DNA of 64,000 nucleotides from Puccinellia tenuiflora. Its lineage: Eukaryota; Streptophyta; Magnoliopsida; Poales; Poaceae. The notes below the pieces were generated by a model that had not been told where the DNA came from, made no database searches, and was given only the letters and a program-made list of their open reading frames with translations. The first letter of the stretch is position 1; every line of letters begins with the position of its first letter. Shown one piece after another: positions 11,458-23,298 of the stretch. A program made the translations under genes and the position numbers. The stretch covers positions 1,240,001 through 1,304,000 of the forward strand of contig QRDG01001725.1 of NCBI GenBank assembly GCA_012064385.1, written 5' to 3'.

Positions 11458-12170
11458 GAGAAGTGTCACTTCATGGTGAATGAAGGCATAGTGCACTTGG
11501 ACATAAAATTTCTGAGAGAGGAAGTGAAGTTGATAAGGCTAAAATTGAAGCAATTGAGAAGATGCCCTATCCAAGGGACATCCAAGGTATTTGTAGTTTC
11601 CTTGGTCATGCTGATTTTTATAGGAGGTTTATTAAAGACTTTTCTAAGACTTCGAGGCCTCTTACTAATCTTCTTCAAAAGGATGTTCCATTTGTTTTTT
11701 ATGAAGATTGTAAGGAAGCCTTCGAAGTACTTAAGAAATCTTTAATCACCGCTCCTATAGTCCAACCGCCTGACTGAAATTTACCCTTTGAGATTATGTG
11801 TGATGCTAGTGATTATGGTGTAGGGGCTATTCTTGGCCAAAGAATTGATAATAAGTTAAATGTCATTCATTATGCTAGTAAAACTTTGGATAGTGCTCAA
11901 AATAATTATGCAACTACTGAAAAGGAATTTTTAGCAGTTATTTTCACTTGTGAAAATTTAGACAATATATTGTAGATTCTAAAGTAATTATTCATATGGA
12001 TCATGCTGCAATTAAGTACCTTATGGAGAAGAAAGATGCTAAGCCTAGGCTTATTAGATGGGTGCTTTTGCTGCAAGAGTTTGATTTGCATATTGTTGAT
12101 AGAAAAGGTGCAGATAATCCTGTAGCTGATAATTTGTCTAGAATGGAAAATATACCTCATGATTCTATCC
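11458..12170 (+). pseudogene. RT connection and RNase H of A
   Basis: After the TGA the thumb/connection region continues with C-H-F-M-V. A frameshift follows, and the reading resumes at about 11562 (PYPRDIQGICSFLGHADFYRRF). A second tryptophan-to-stop change sits at about 11775 (P-D-stop-N-L-P-F). RNase H is recognised by EIMCDASDYGVGAILGQ, then YASKTLDSAQ, then a frameshift near 11960. It ends with HMDHAAIKYLM and VADNLSRMEN. The domain degrades the RNA strand during cDNA synthesis. This copy cannot be translated through. Confidence 0.85.
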
Positions 12171-13562
12171 CTTTAAATGGTAGTTTCCCTGATGAACAAC
12201 TTGCTGTCGTTAAGGTAACATCTCATGATGCTCCTTGGTATGCTGATTACGCTAATTTCATTGTCTCGAAATTTTTGCCTCCAAACTTTACTTATCAACA
12301 GAAAAGGAAATTTTTCTATGACTTGAGGCACTACTGTTGGGATGACCCACATTTATACAAGGAGGGGGTTGATGGAATTTTGAGGAGATGTATTCCTGAG
12401 CATGAACAGGAGGAAGTATTGCGGAAGTGCCACAATAGTGGTTATGGAGGACATCACGCAGGAGAAAGGACTGCACATAAGGTTCTTCAATCAGGTTTTT
12501 ATTGGCCTACTTTATTTAAGGATGCTAAAAGGTTTGTTTCATCTTGTGATGAGTGTCAAAGGGTTGGTAACATTAGTAGATGTAATGAAATGCCTATGAA
12601 TTATTCTCTTGTTATTGAGCCTTTTGATTGTTGGGGATATGATTTTATGGGTCCTTTTCCCACTTCACATGGCAATACTCACATCCTTGTTGATGTAGAC
12701 TATGTTACTAAATGGGTAGAAGCTATACCAACTAAAAGTGCTGATCATATATAAGACCTCCCTAAAAACGCTTAAAGAAGTTATTTTCCCTAGGTTTGGT
12801 GTGCCTAGATATCTTATGACAGATGGAGGGTCTCATTTTATTCATGGTGCTTTTAGAAAGGTTTTAGCTAAATATGATGTTAATCACAGAGTTTCTTCAC
12901 CTTATCACCCTCAAACTAGTGGGCAAGTTGAGTTAACTAATAGAGAGATCAAGCTAATCTTGCAAAAGACCGTTAACAAGTCTAGGAAGAATTGGTCTAA
13001 GAAACTTAATGATGCTTTATGGGCTTATAGAACTGCTTATAAAAATCCTATGGGCATGTCTCCTTATAAAATGGTTTATGGGAAGGCATGTCATTTGCCT
13101 CATGAATTAGTACATAAAGCCTATTGGGTTGTTAGACAACTTAATTCTGATCCTACTCTTGCCGGTAAAACTAGATTGCTTAAATTAAGTTCTTTGGATC
13201 AGTGGAGAAATGAAGCTTATGAGAATGCTCGTTTGTTTAAGGAAAAAGTAAAGAGATGGCATGATAAGGGAATTTTGGAAAGAGAATTTAATGTTGGTGA
13301 CAGAGTACTTTTGTATAAGTCTCGTCTCAGATTTTTTGCAGGAAAATTGCTCTCTAAATGGGAAGGACCATTCATCATTGAGGAAGTCTATCGTTCCGGT
13401 GCTATAAAGATTAACAGTCTTGACGGAGACAATGGTCAGCGACTCAAGCACTATATCTCCGGTAATCCTATGGAGAAAGATGCCGATGTTATTCAAGTGG
13501 TCTCTCCGGAAGAATTTATTGAAACCAAATACTGGAAGACTCCAGAGTTAGAAAACAAATAG
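12171..13562 (+). pseudogene. Integrase of A
   Basis: The H2C2 zinc finger is seen as GGHHAGERTAHKV followed by SSCDECQR. The catalytic core carries D in WGYDFMGPF, D in LMTDGGSHF and E in GQVELTNREIK, so all three DDE residues are present. A frameshift near 12750, just after KSADHI, separates the first aspartate from the rest. The C-terminal part has the KWEGPF block (GPF/Y module) and stops at 13560-13562. Apart from the frameshift this is the best preserved pol domain of A. Its role is to insert element cDNA into the chromosome. Confidence 0.88.
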
Positions 13563-14413
13563 GTAACTGTTTCGGTAAGGAAAGTGCCTCAAAAATTCGA
13601 GAAAAATTATATTATTTATTTTTTTAAATTAGGAAAATTCGGAGACCGGACGGAGTACGAGACGGAGTCCAGGAGGTAGGGGCGACCCTCGGCCGCGGCC
13701 CCACCTATGGCCGCGGTGGGGACCCGCCCCTGGCCCCCGGACACCGCCTCCGACTCCGACTAGTCTCGTTGCCTTCCTTTTATTGCAAAACTTTCGACTA
13801 TATTTTTCCCCAAATTTTTCGAGGAGCATATCCTGTGTTTTTCGTCGTGTTTTCATTTCGAGCTTTCCTGGCAGATTGCTTTCTCTCAAACCCTAGCCGC
13901 CATGACTTCTCCGAGCACTTCCAATGATCATTTTGTCAAGAACGTCATCAACCCCTACTTAGCTGAGGTCAAGATTCATCCTCAAGTTCTTCAGCTCAAG
14001 GACAGCGTGCTTCATAAACAAGATCTTCAAGGCCTAAGAAGGAGGGAGACGAGAAGACAAGGTTAGAGAAGGTTGAGTAGGAGGTTTTCAAGTACAAGAG
14101 GATGATTGAGCGTGGAGTGAGCGCCAATCACCGCATCATTGCTGAGCTTATTACTCTTCACAATCAAGAGACCGAAGAATTAAAGGAGAAGATCTTTCTA
14201 TTGGAGAATGAGACTGCTAATCTGCAAGCATAGATCAATGATCTTCACAATCAGATGTGTGAGTATGAACTTAGATTTAAGCGTATAAGCTCTGCTACAA
14301 GTTTCAGGTCAGAGGAGACTCATTCGTCTTTCGTCGACGGGAAGCGCCTCCCGTGGAAGTTTGGTCACAAGTTAGTTGGGAATCTTCACCATGAGTTTGA
14401 GCCTATTGGGTAA
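13563..14413 (+). pseudogene. Post-pol region of A with a decayed coiled-coil ORF
   Basis: After the pol stop there is a GC-rich block (13660-13760) resembling the GC-rich part of the LTRs. From ATG 13902 a decayed frame runs to TAA 14411-14413. It contains KYKRMIERGVSANHRIIAEL and a heptad-like E/L/K-rich stretch (LKEKIFLLENETANLQ), broken by stops and at least one frameshift. Related grass elements carry a similar accessory ORF downstream of pol. Its function is not known to me, and I do not call it an envelope gene. Confidence 0.6.
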
Positions 14414-16103
14414 TGGCACTCCCTTGGCTTGTTCCAAGCTTGGGGGAGTGCCCCGGTATCTTTATCTTTTATCTTTTATTTTCTTAGTCATGTGAGTCGT
14501 ATCATGAGTAGAGAAGTTATCGTGTAGTATGGTTTTTGCAATGTGTCTTGTCGCTCCTTGTGAGTTCTTTGTACCCGTTGGTGTGTGGTTTTCTATAATA
14601 GAATATAAATGAGAAGTATCTTTTATTCTTCTGCACTTTATATTTTAATATGGAAATCTCTCTCATCTGCTGGTCTTGTGGTAAGTAATGATTTTACATT
14701 GGGTGTATGAGTAGAAGTTTATTCAGTATTGGTAAGCATGACTTTTTTAACTTGCAATAATTACCTTGATGCTAGAGTAGAGAAGGGTAATTTGATTGCA
14801 AATATACTATCATTTATATCTTACATGCTTGTGAACCCTCTAGCTTGCATACTTTTGTATTAGATTTATTTCTGACAGTGATGATAAGCTTTATGTTGCA
14901 TGTTTGGCATATTATTCTAGGTAACATATTTGGTTTACATCTCTCAACACTGTATGTTTGCTTCAAATACCTTCTTTGCTAAGCCCAAAAATTCGTACTG
15001 AGTGTATGGTTCACTCGTGCATCCAAATCCCAAAGCCAAACTATCTTGCCAGCTTAGTCCACCATATCTACGTATGCATGGTATTTCTTGCCATTCCAAG
15101 TAAATTTGTCATGTGCTATCTTAAAAAATTCAAAATACTCCTTTTTGTGCCTCTGTTTTTAAGCTCATGATGGAGCAGTAGAGAGCTAGATATAACCTAT
15201 GACGAGCAAGGTCATTTCCCCCCTTTCACCCGGTGTCGATGGATTACGTCTTCACTTGAATCAACCAGAGAGCAAGTTAAGCAAAATATAAATATACTCA
15301 CCATTCTCCTCCGCGCAATGAAAATCTGAGAAATCAGCTCTAAACATTGGACAGTGGTGAAATCAAGGAGAAAGAGGAGCGTACTCACTCCTCTAAAAAC
15401 CAGCTGCTCTCACAAGTCTAAAAGCCTTGCTTGTTATGGGGGACTAGATAGCTTCTTTGTTGTGAAGTCGTTGACGAAAGCATGCATGTCTCAAAATTGT
15501 TTTACTTCTGTTTTATAAAAATAAAAAGCTCTGGCACATGACTAAACCCCGCTTCCCTCTACGAAGGGTCTTTCTTTTACTTTTAATGTTGAGTCAGTTT
15601 TCCTTTTTTCCTTCTATCTTCCACAAGCAAACTTACAGTGTTGACCTATGATGTTAGCAAGTATGATATCTACATTGTGTCTTTTATGTCTCATGATAGT
15701 TGTTCATTTTTCTTATGTCAGTTCTAACTCTTCTATCATAAGAATACAGCCTTGATGATTTGCAACTCGTGGAAAGATGACTTGATGGTTGAAGCATTTA
15801 AATGGATCTTTCTTGAAATATGAGCTGACAAGTATAATTGCCTCTTAAGCGAAGTCTCAGTTTGCCATTGCTTAATAAGTTTCTGTTTTACTTCACCTTA
15901 ACATGTTATAGTTACATTACTTGTCTTCGAGAAGCTTTATGAGAGAAAGGTTGCTGTTTAAAATGTATTTGTGTTTGATGAGTAAATACTGATGCTTCAT
16001 GTTCGTATTCTTTATTTATCAACACTTCACTCCATAAACCTGTGGTCATGTTTACCGAGCTAATTTTCGCTTGGGGACAAGCGGAGTCTAAGCTTGGGGG
16101 AGT
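14414..16103 (+). other. 3' non-coding region and polypurine tract of A
   Basis: No coding signal. A hairpin with arms GGCACTCCC and GGGAGTGCC spans 14416-14454 and encloses AAGCTTGGGG. The block 14954-15631 is shared with element D (51678-52357). The region ends with TAAGCTTGGGGGAGT (about 16089-16103), the polypurine tract that primes plus-strand DNA, immediately before the 3' LTR. Confidence 0.8.
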
Positions 16104-17619
16104 TGATACGTCCATTTTGCATCACTATTTTACATCATAATTTACCTTTATTCATTGATATAATTCATATTATGATGCAATACTTATGTTATTTTTACTT
16201 ATTTTGAATGTTTTGTATTTACTAGGGATGCATCTGCCGGAGCCCGGAATCAGCTGGAAAAGTAAATGTCAAGATACCTGACGTCGGAAGCTCCAAAAAT
16301 TTTAGAAAAATCCGGAGGAAAATATTTTGGGAAATAAGTCACGGAGCCAAAAGGGCGCACGGAGGCGAGCTCCAAGGAGCAGGGGCGGCCCCCTGCCGCG
16401 GGTCCACCCTAGGCCGCGGGTGGGACCCTCCCCTGGCCCCTGTGGCCCCCCTCCGGCTCCCCTTCGGCGTATTACTTCCCTTTGACCTAAAAACATCGGG
16501 GGTATCGACGAATAATTTTTCCGCCGCCTCCATGAGGCGGAAACCAGACAGAGAGAAGAAGAGCTCCGGCAGGGAGAAAACTGTCGGGGAATTTCCCTCC
16601 CGGAGGGGGGATCGCCACCATCGTCATCACCATCATGCCGGGCATCATCGGGATCATCATCAACATCATCTCCACCATCAGCACCATCATCACCGCCGTC
16701 ATCCCATCTCATCTCGCTGTAACAATTATCATTGTGTTGTTATTAGTTCATCGGAATCGTATCCCGGGCGTTGATTACCACTTGTAGTTGATGTTTGAGA
16801 GTTTTATCGGTGAATTATCATTACAATCAGATTGTTGCTCATATTCATATCACCTCTGATCATGATCTATATGATGTCTTGTGAGTAGTTCGTTTGGTTC
16901 TTGAGGACATGGGAAAGCCTAGTTGCTAGTAATTGCATAATGTTTAGTAATATTTAATGATTAGATTTATGTTGTGGTGTTATTCCTCTAGTGGTATCGT
17001 GTGAACGTCGACTACATGATACTTCACCTTTCAAAGGGACTAGGGGAATGCATGGTGTATTTAGTTTGCCTATGGTAGGGTTGTAGGAGTGACAAAAACC
17101 TAAACCCCAATTCACGAACTAGTGCACTAGGGAGTGTAGGATCTCGGAGTTTAAGGCAGTGGTTAGGTTTTTATCTTAATTACTTTCTTGTAGTTGCGGA
17201 TGCTTGCAAGGGTTTAATCACAAGTATGTATTTGTCTAAGTAAGGGCGGTGCATTAGCATAGGTCCACCCACACAGCACTTTATCAAAACGTTGAAGATT
17301 AATCACCGGCGTGCAATGAAAATGACTAGGCAGAAGTTCCCATGTGTCCTCGAGAACTTTTTAATCATCATAAGTAACACAACCGGCATGTCCTTTGAGC
17401 TTAAAAGGATTGGGATATTTGCTGCAACTATTGTAGCACTCTTTTATTTACTTGTTCTTTATTTGTTCTTATATCAAAACTCCAAAAATATTTCTCTTTT
17501 AGTGCTTGCAGTAAAATCTTGCTGAAATCCACTTGTTAACACCTTCTGCTCCTCGTTGGGTTCGACACTCTTACTTATCGAAAGGACTACGATAGATCCC
17601 CTATACTTGTGGGTCATCA
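16104..17619 (+). repeat. 3' LTR of element A
   Basis: The LTR runs TGATACGTCCATTTTG to GGGTCATCA, 1516 bp, followed by the target duplication ctacc (17620-17624). It is the uninterrupted counterpart of the 5' LTR and shows the empty site (CGGAGTTTAAGG) of the mini-CACTA. Confidence 0.92.
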
Positions 17620-18319
17620 CTACCGATCTATGTTCCCTGAATACGATGATACCGCAATGGAAGACAATGAAGAAGAAGGAGGTGAAGAACGGGCACCAGA
17701 TGAGCCCGCTGATGATCTTGGTTGGGTCATTTCTGATGCAAAGCGAGACTACTACACAGAAAAGGAGAGGTTGCAGTTCGAGCAGATGTTACAGGACCAC
17801 AACAAATTGTTGTACCCAACTTGTGAAGATGGCCAGAAGAAGCTGGGTAGCACACTAGAATTGCTGAAGTGGAAGGCAGAGACCGGTGTGACTGACTCGG
17901 GATTTGAAAAGTTGCTGCTACTAATGAAGAAGATGCTTCCAAGAAATAACGAATTGCCCGCCAGTACGTACGAAGCAAAGAAGCTTGTCTGCCCTCTAGG
18001 ATTAGACGTGCAGAAGATACATGCATGCCCTAATGACTGCATCCTGTACCGCGGTGAGAAGTATGAGAATATGGCTAAATGCCTAGTATGCACTGCATTG
18101 CGGTATAGGATCAGAAAAGATGACCCTAGTGATGTTGACGGCGAGCCACCTAGGAAGAGGGTTCCTGCCAAGGTGATGTGGTATGCTCCTATAATACCAC
18201 GGTTGAAACATTTGTTCAGAAACAAAAAGCATGCCAAGTAGTTGCGTTGGCACATGGAAGACCATAAGAAAGACGGGATGTTGAGGCACCCCGCTGATGG
18301 TCGGTAGTGGATGTTGAAG
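17620..18319 (+). pseudogene. CACTA ORF1, second piece (transposase N-terminal region)
   Basis: The reading resumes exactly where element A interrupted it (YRSMFPEYDDTAMED). It continues through KLLYPTCEDGQKKL, CPLGLDVQKIHACPNDCILY and KVMWYAPIIPRLK, blocks that precede the catalytic part in plant CACTA TNP2 proteins. Stops replace codons at 18239-18241 (TAG for leucine after H-A-K) and at about 18307 (TAG for glutamine after A-D-G-R). The homology ends around 18319, just before the PF02992-type catalytic region, where array B begins. The whole core of the transposase is therefore absent at this junction. Confidence 0.88.
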
Positions 18320-18322
18320 CTT

Positions 18323-18480
18323 GTCTAACTTCTGTTTTTCTATCAATGCACTTTATCGCATAAACTTGGAGCATCTTTTTGTTTGTTTTTGCTTTGATTT
18401 TTATTTTGTGAGACCACCACACTATCATTTATATATGAGAAAGCTACTGGAAATATGGGTTGAAATATCTTGCATGCTTT
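18323..18480 (+). repeat. Stray 3'-region fragment at the left edge of array B
   Basis: GTCTAACTTCTGTTTTTC and what follows matches 39865-40020 and 20805-20960, which lie downstream of gag. Here it sits upstream of gag. At 18476-18485 the 3'-region sequence CTTGCATGCTTT passes directly into gag sequence GCTTTCATTAAG, with GCTTT shared. This is the signature of a deletion through a 5-base microhomology that removed a polypurine tract, an LTR and the start of gag. Confidence 0.85.
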
Positions 18481-20104
18481 CATTAAGAAATACTATCCTC
18501 CTGTTAAAATCTTGCAAAATAGAAACAATATTCTATCTTTTAGGCAAAATGAAAATGAACATGTTGCTATGGCTTGGGATAGGATAAAACTTATGCTTAG
18601 AACTTGCCCATCACATGGAGTTAATGAATGGACCATACTACACTCTTTTTATAATGGTCTGAATTACATGTCTAGAAATATACTTGATTCTGCTGCTGGA
18701 GGTGCTTTTATGGGAAAAACTATAGTAGAGGCTAAGAATATATTGGAAAGCATTTTGCAAAACTATAGTCAATGGCATACTGATAGAGCACCTAGTTCAT
18801 CTAAGAAAGTAAACTCCATAGAAGAAACTCATGATTTGTCATCTAAGATGGATACTATTCTTGCTTTGCTTAATAAACCTAGTGTTGAAAATATCCCTTT
18901 GCAAGAACTAGTTGGTGATAATTCTGAAAATATTGATGTCAACTTCATTAGGAATTATGGAAACAATGGGTATGGTAACAACAATTATAATTCTTATAAT
19001 AAACCTCCTTATGTTCCCAACAATCGTCCTTTTGTTCCATATCCTAATGCTAATGATAAATGGAAACCTGTGTCATCAAGTAATGATAATTTTGAGACTA
19101 ATAAAATTCTTATGGAACAAGTTGCTAGTCATAATACCATGATACAAGAGTTGAATAAGTCTGTTGCTTCTATTAGTTCTGATATTAAAAACTTACAACT
19201 CCAAGCTGCAGGACTAGACAAAGCCCTTTCAAAACTTGCTGATAATCAAGCCACTTTATTGAGTATGTCTGCTGGAAAACCACAAGCACCACCTGTGGTT
19301 GGATAGAATTCTATTAATATTGCTAAAAATGTTCCTCTTACTTTGGAGGAAACTCTGAATGAATTGCTAAATTATCCTGAATATTTGTTGCCTTTTATGT
19401 CTCATCTTATGGCTTCAAAAGAAGAAGTTAGTAAAACTGAATATGATGAAAGAAAAGTTGAAAAAGTTAAGATGCTAAGTGAAGTTAATGATCCTTTGCT
19501 TAATTTGGAGAATAGTAGCTTGCATGAATTAATATCTATCTTACAAAAATTTGCAAGTGATCCTTCTATTGATGTTAACCAATCTGGTTTTGGTTCCTAT
19601 ATTGCTAATCATGTCTTGAAAGAAAAAATTGCTAGATACAATCAAGAAGCTATGATACCACCTAAGATTGGGGATGTGTGGATCCCCAAGGTGCTAGTAA
19701 CTATTGGAAAAGAGACACACCATGCCATACTTGATCTAGTATCTAGTGTCTCTGTTTTATCTAAATAATTATATGAAGCACTTGAATTAAAGAATCTTGA
19801 AAAATGCTCTATTGGACTTGCACTTGCTGATAATACCATTAAACATGCTTTAGGAAAAGTAAGTGATGTTATGGTAGAGTTACATATGACTTTTGTACCT
19901 GTGGATTTTCTAATCATGGATATGGAGAATAAAACCTCTAGTCCTATTATTCTTGGAAGACCTTTTCTTTGTACCACAAGGGCTATTATTGATTCAAAGG
20001 AAGGGAATGTGAAGTTTCAGTTTCCACATAAGAAATGCATGGAACACTTCCCAAGGATGAAGGGCACAACTTTTAAGCTCCCTCATGAGCTTCATCTTCG
20101 GTAA
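18481..20104 (+). pseudogene. gag-protease of B, left copy (two stops)
   Basis: The frame matches the right copy (37538-39159) at about 99% by eye. It contains the gag block QNENEHVAMAWDRIKLMLR, an asparagine/tyrosine-rich linker (YGNNGYGNNNYNSYN) and a retropepsin-like domain. TAG replaces leucine at about 19304, and TAA replaces glutamine at about 19766 after VSVLSK. The protease motif reads D-L-V-S instead of D-L-G-S, so the catalytic loop is also altered. The 5' third of gag is missing because of the deletion at 18480. Confidence 0.88.
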
Positions 20105-21707
20105 AACAACAAGTAAGTAAGCCTAGCTATATGGCTATAAAGAAAGCGCTTTACGGGAGGCAACCCGGTTGTTTTTTATTTGGATTTTCTTTGTGTATTC
20201 TTGCTGTAACAAGAGTTTTCTTAGTTTAGTTTCTGGAATTTTTAATAAAGTGCCAAGTTTACCCATTTTGGTTTGAAAAAGTTGCTATTTCTATGTCGGA
20301 GATTTTATTCCTGCACAGAGTCTGTGCACGGTTTGATTTTTAATTATTATTCTGTAAATCCAAATGAGCTGATATTTTTACTGTAACTTCAACTTTTCCT
20401 CCTCTGTATGCCTGAATTTTTTAAGAATTTTTAGACAAGTTTAAGTAGGACATAAAAATACGTTTTTCTGCTGCTGTTTTTCTGGACAGATTCTGTCCCA
20501 TATTGTTTTATGCATAGTTTGAACTATTGAGTTGATCCAATTAAGTTTATGAGTAGGCATACAACATTATACACTCTCTGATCATTCATATTAATTTTAG
20601 TCCATGGATTATATGCAGCAAGAAACTTGTTTGTTTATCTCTACTAATATCACCCCACAGAAAAGAGATGGGAGAAATTGTGTTTTGAAGTTTTTTCACA
20701 GGGATTGGAGAAGATGCACAATGAGTTATCCAAGGATGGTGAAAACAATAAGCTTGGGGATGTGAACATCCCCACTGAACCTACACACTCTCGGTTTGCA
20801 CACGTCTAACTTCTGTTTTTCTATCAATGCACTTTATCGCATAAACTTGGAGCGTCTTTCTGTTTGTTTTTTGCTTTGATTTTATTTTGTGAGACCACCA
20901 CACTATCATTTATATATGAGAAATCTACTGGAAATATGGGTTGAAATATCTTGCATGCTTTTATTGTATTGGGAAAAGGGATGTCTAAGTTGATTTTTAA
21001 TGACACATATAGTTGCATGATTCATGAGCCTCTTTATTAGTAATAATTTGCAAATGCTTTATCATGAGCTATCTTATATTCATGTTTTGATGTTGTATGT
21101 TATTTTACCTTGTTTGACATGAATTAGTTAGTTCTATGGACACTCATGCATGCATCTAGATGGTCATCTTTCTCCCTTTTGCTAGCCCAAAAATTTCAAC
21201 AAGTAAAAACTTGTTTCCAACACCTTCAGCCCAAGTTTTTCCAGTGAGTCCACCATATCTACCTATTAGCTTTATGATATTCCAAGTATGTTTATCATGT
21301 TATATGTGTTATCTATGCCTCTAAATGAAAATGATGATGTTATTTATTGTAATGGTAAAAGTTGGTTAAAAAGCTCTCACGAACTTGATGCACACTTTAC
21401 TTTTATTGCATTCAAAAAGATGAACCATTGTGATTAATATTATGAAGATAGTGGCTTGATAAATGTTTAAGGTTGGGAGTTAGCCCATATGTGCTGTCAC
21501 ATGCAAAGCTTTCAACATGTTTCATCATTTGTTTAGTTGATATCATGTACTTTTGTCTATGGATGCCTATCATGACGAAATAAATGTGGAAATAGAGTTA
21601 AGTTTAAATGAGTTTGTATAAATGGTTAGAGAGAAACCTGGGCCGCTAATCTAAGCCATGCATCATTCATGGTGGAAATTTACTTACATGCTATTTTGAA
21701 CCCTCTG
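20105..21707 (+). other. 3' non-coding region of B, left unit, proximal part
   Basis: No coding signal. It holds the stem-loop CGGGAGGCAACCCG at 20154-20167, a G-run hairpin GGGGATGTGAACATCCCC at 20756-20773, and the conserved block CTAGCCCAAAAATT...GTCCACCATATCTACC at about 21182-21270. It is cut by element C after ctctg (21703-21707). The same sequence resumes at 34328 with ctctg. Confidence 0.8.
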
Positions 21708-22160
21708 TGACGTGGGGTTACCACGCCAAATCCCTCGGATGACATCCTCAGGTTGAGAGAATAGGAGAAGAAGATGGTGGTACTGGTGAATTCGTCGGCT
21801 GACAAGAGAGATTTACCCAGGTTCAGGCCCCCGAAGGTAACAGCCCTACGTCCTGCTTGTCTGGTATTGATGATGGAGCTTACAGATTGGTTACAATGGC
21901 GAGATCGTGAGATGCGATCTCGCTAGGGTTTCTGGTGGTGAGTATGAACGTACCCTAGGTCGGCGGCCCTCCCAGTCTTTAAATAGTGGGACTGGGTCTC
22001 GGGTCCTTTACCGACTAGGTTTACATCTGGGCCTGACGACCTAATATCTCTAGTCTTTCCTTCGGGGCCTCCTTCCTGGGCCTGATGACAGATGGGCCTT
22101 TTATTCTCTTCCGCACCAGGGTAGTCCACGGTGGCACACCCGAAAGGTGTACCCACGTCA
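21708..22160 (-). repeat. 3' LTR of element C (lower coordinate)
   Basis: A 453 bp terminal repeat, TGACGTGGGG to CCCACGTCA, about 98.5% identical to the other copy. In element orientation it is preceded by TCCTCGGGGGCTAC (complement of 22161-22174), the probable polypurine tract. Confidence 0.92.
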
Positions 22161-23298
22161 GTAGCCCCCGAGGACCTAGTAGACTTGGAGAGTCTGGTAG
22201 GGACTCCTCCACATCGTATGGTCCTGGTGCGAGTTATGCTTTTAGTGATTTATTCGTATCTGTGTTTCAGGACGCTTAGTTGTGGAACTCGCATAATAAG
22301 CCTGGTACTCTCGACGGATCGGGACCAGTTAAGTGCTCTCGGGCACAAATGTTACTAGCTTACATCAAACTTGAGTCCCCAGGCTCGAGCTTGGAGGCTA
22401 GTCCCTTCGACTCCAGCCGCTCAGGATCTTACGGAGTCGAATTCGGCCTGAAAGGGTACCCAACGCGTCCGTCGGGATTTTTCTTCGCACCTTCTGGTAC
22501 GGCATGTCTGTCAAGCTACCACGGCTGCTGCCAGTGGGCCTGGCCCTACACGACGGATCGGTGGGTCTTACCTTTGCACTTCAGAGTGCAGCATCCGAGG
22601 GTCAGCTGTATTTGATTCATCTCGGGTATGTTGCTCGGGTTAGACCGGAGTCGATAACTTTTCGAGTGTTGCATAGTCGTGCTTCCTTCGAGTGCGTGGT
22701 GATGCTCCTGAGGGTAGTGCTTCCCAATTTTATGCTGAATTATTTGAGTCTGGGGACAATCTCAACCCATTTATTCTGTCGAGGATCGAGGGATTTCTCT
22801 CGCTCCCGATGGGAGTGAACAGATGCGAACTTTGTTCCGTCTGACAGCATATGGGAGTCGATACTTTTTCGACTACGACCATGCCTACGACAGTCTGTAT
22901 CTTTATGCGTCATGAATGACGTCACGTGCGTGCGCTGTGATACCGAGGCGTTCTGCCGTTTGGCCTGCCAGAAGTGACAGTACGAAACGTCACGTCGGTT
23001 TGACTGGTGGGCGCGAAAATTTCGCCACGCCTTGATGGTGGCCTCCTCGTTTCTCGTGCATAGTGGGCGACGCGGCCGGCGACGATTGCCCTCCACATGC
23101 TCCACGTGTAGGGTTAGATGCACTCCGTTACATCCGACGAATATTGGACGGCGCAAATCGCGCTGTCCCATGGATAAGTAGGGGGCGCCCTGGCAGTGAA
23201 AATGTACAATCCCCATTCTCACCGCCGGAGCTTTCCTTCTCCTCTTACGCCCTGCTTCTCCACTCGTAGCCACCAAAACGTGCGTCCCCATCTTCGCC
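22161..23298 (+). promoter_or_regulatory. Upstream region of the antisense gene in C
   Basis: About 1.1 kb between the LTR and the start codon at 23299 without convincing coding sequence. A TATA-like GGATAAGTAGGGGGCG at about 23171-23186 lies about 115 bases before the ATG and is followed by a pyrimidine-rich leader. This is the likely promoter of the antisense gene, although the TATA box is weak. Confidence 0.5.

Larger units (their letters stand above)
6183..17619 (+). mobile_element. Ty3/gypsy LTR retrotransposon A (Athila-lineage), 11.4 kb
   Basis: The element starts TGATACATCCATTTTG, ends GGGTCATCA and is flanked by the 5-bp duplication ctacc. It has two related LTRs, a tRNA-Asp type primer site, gag, protease, reverse transcriptase, RNase H and integrase in gypsy order, then about 2.5 kb of non-coding 3' sequence and a polypurine tract at 16090-16103. 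The LTRs have diverged visibly: several per cent in the first 230 bp by eye. It is the oldest-looking gypsy insertion here by that measure. The coding region has at least three stops and several frameshifts. The Athila assignment comes from the protease and integrase style and the PBS; the exact Triticeae family name is not certain. Confidence 0.9.
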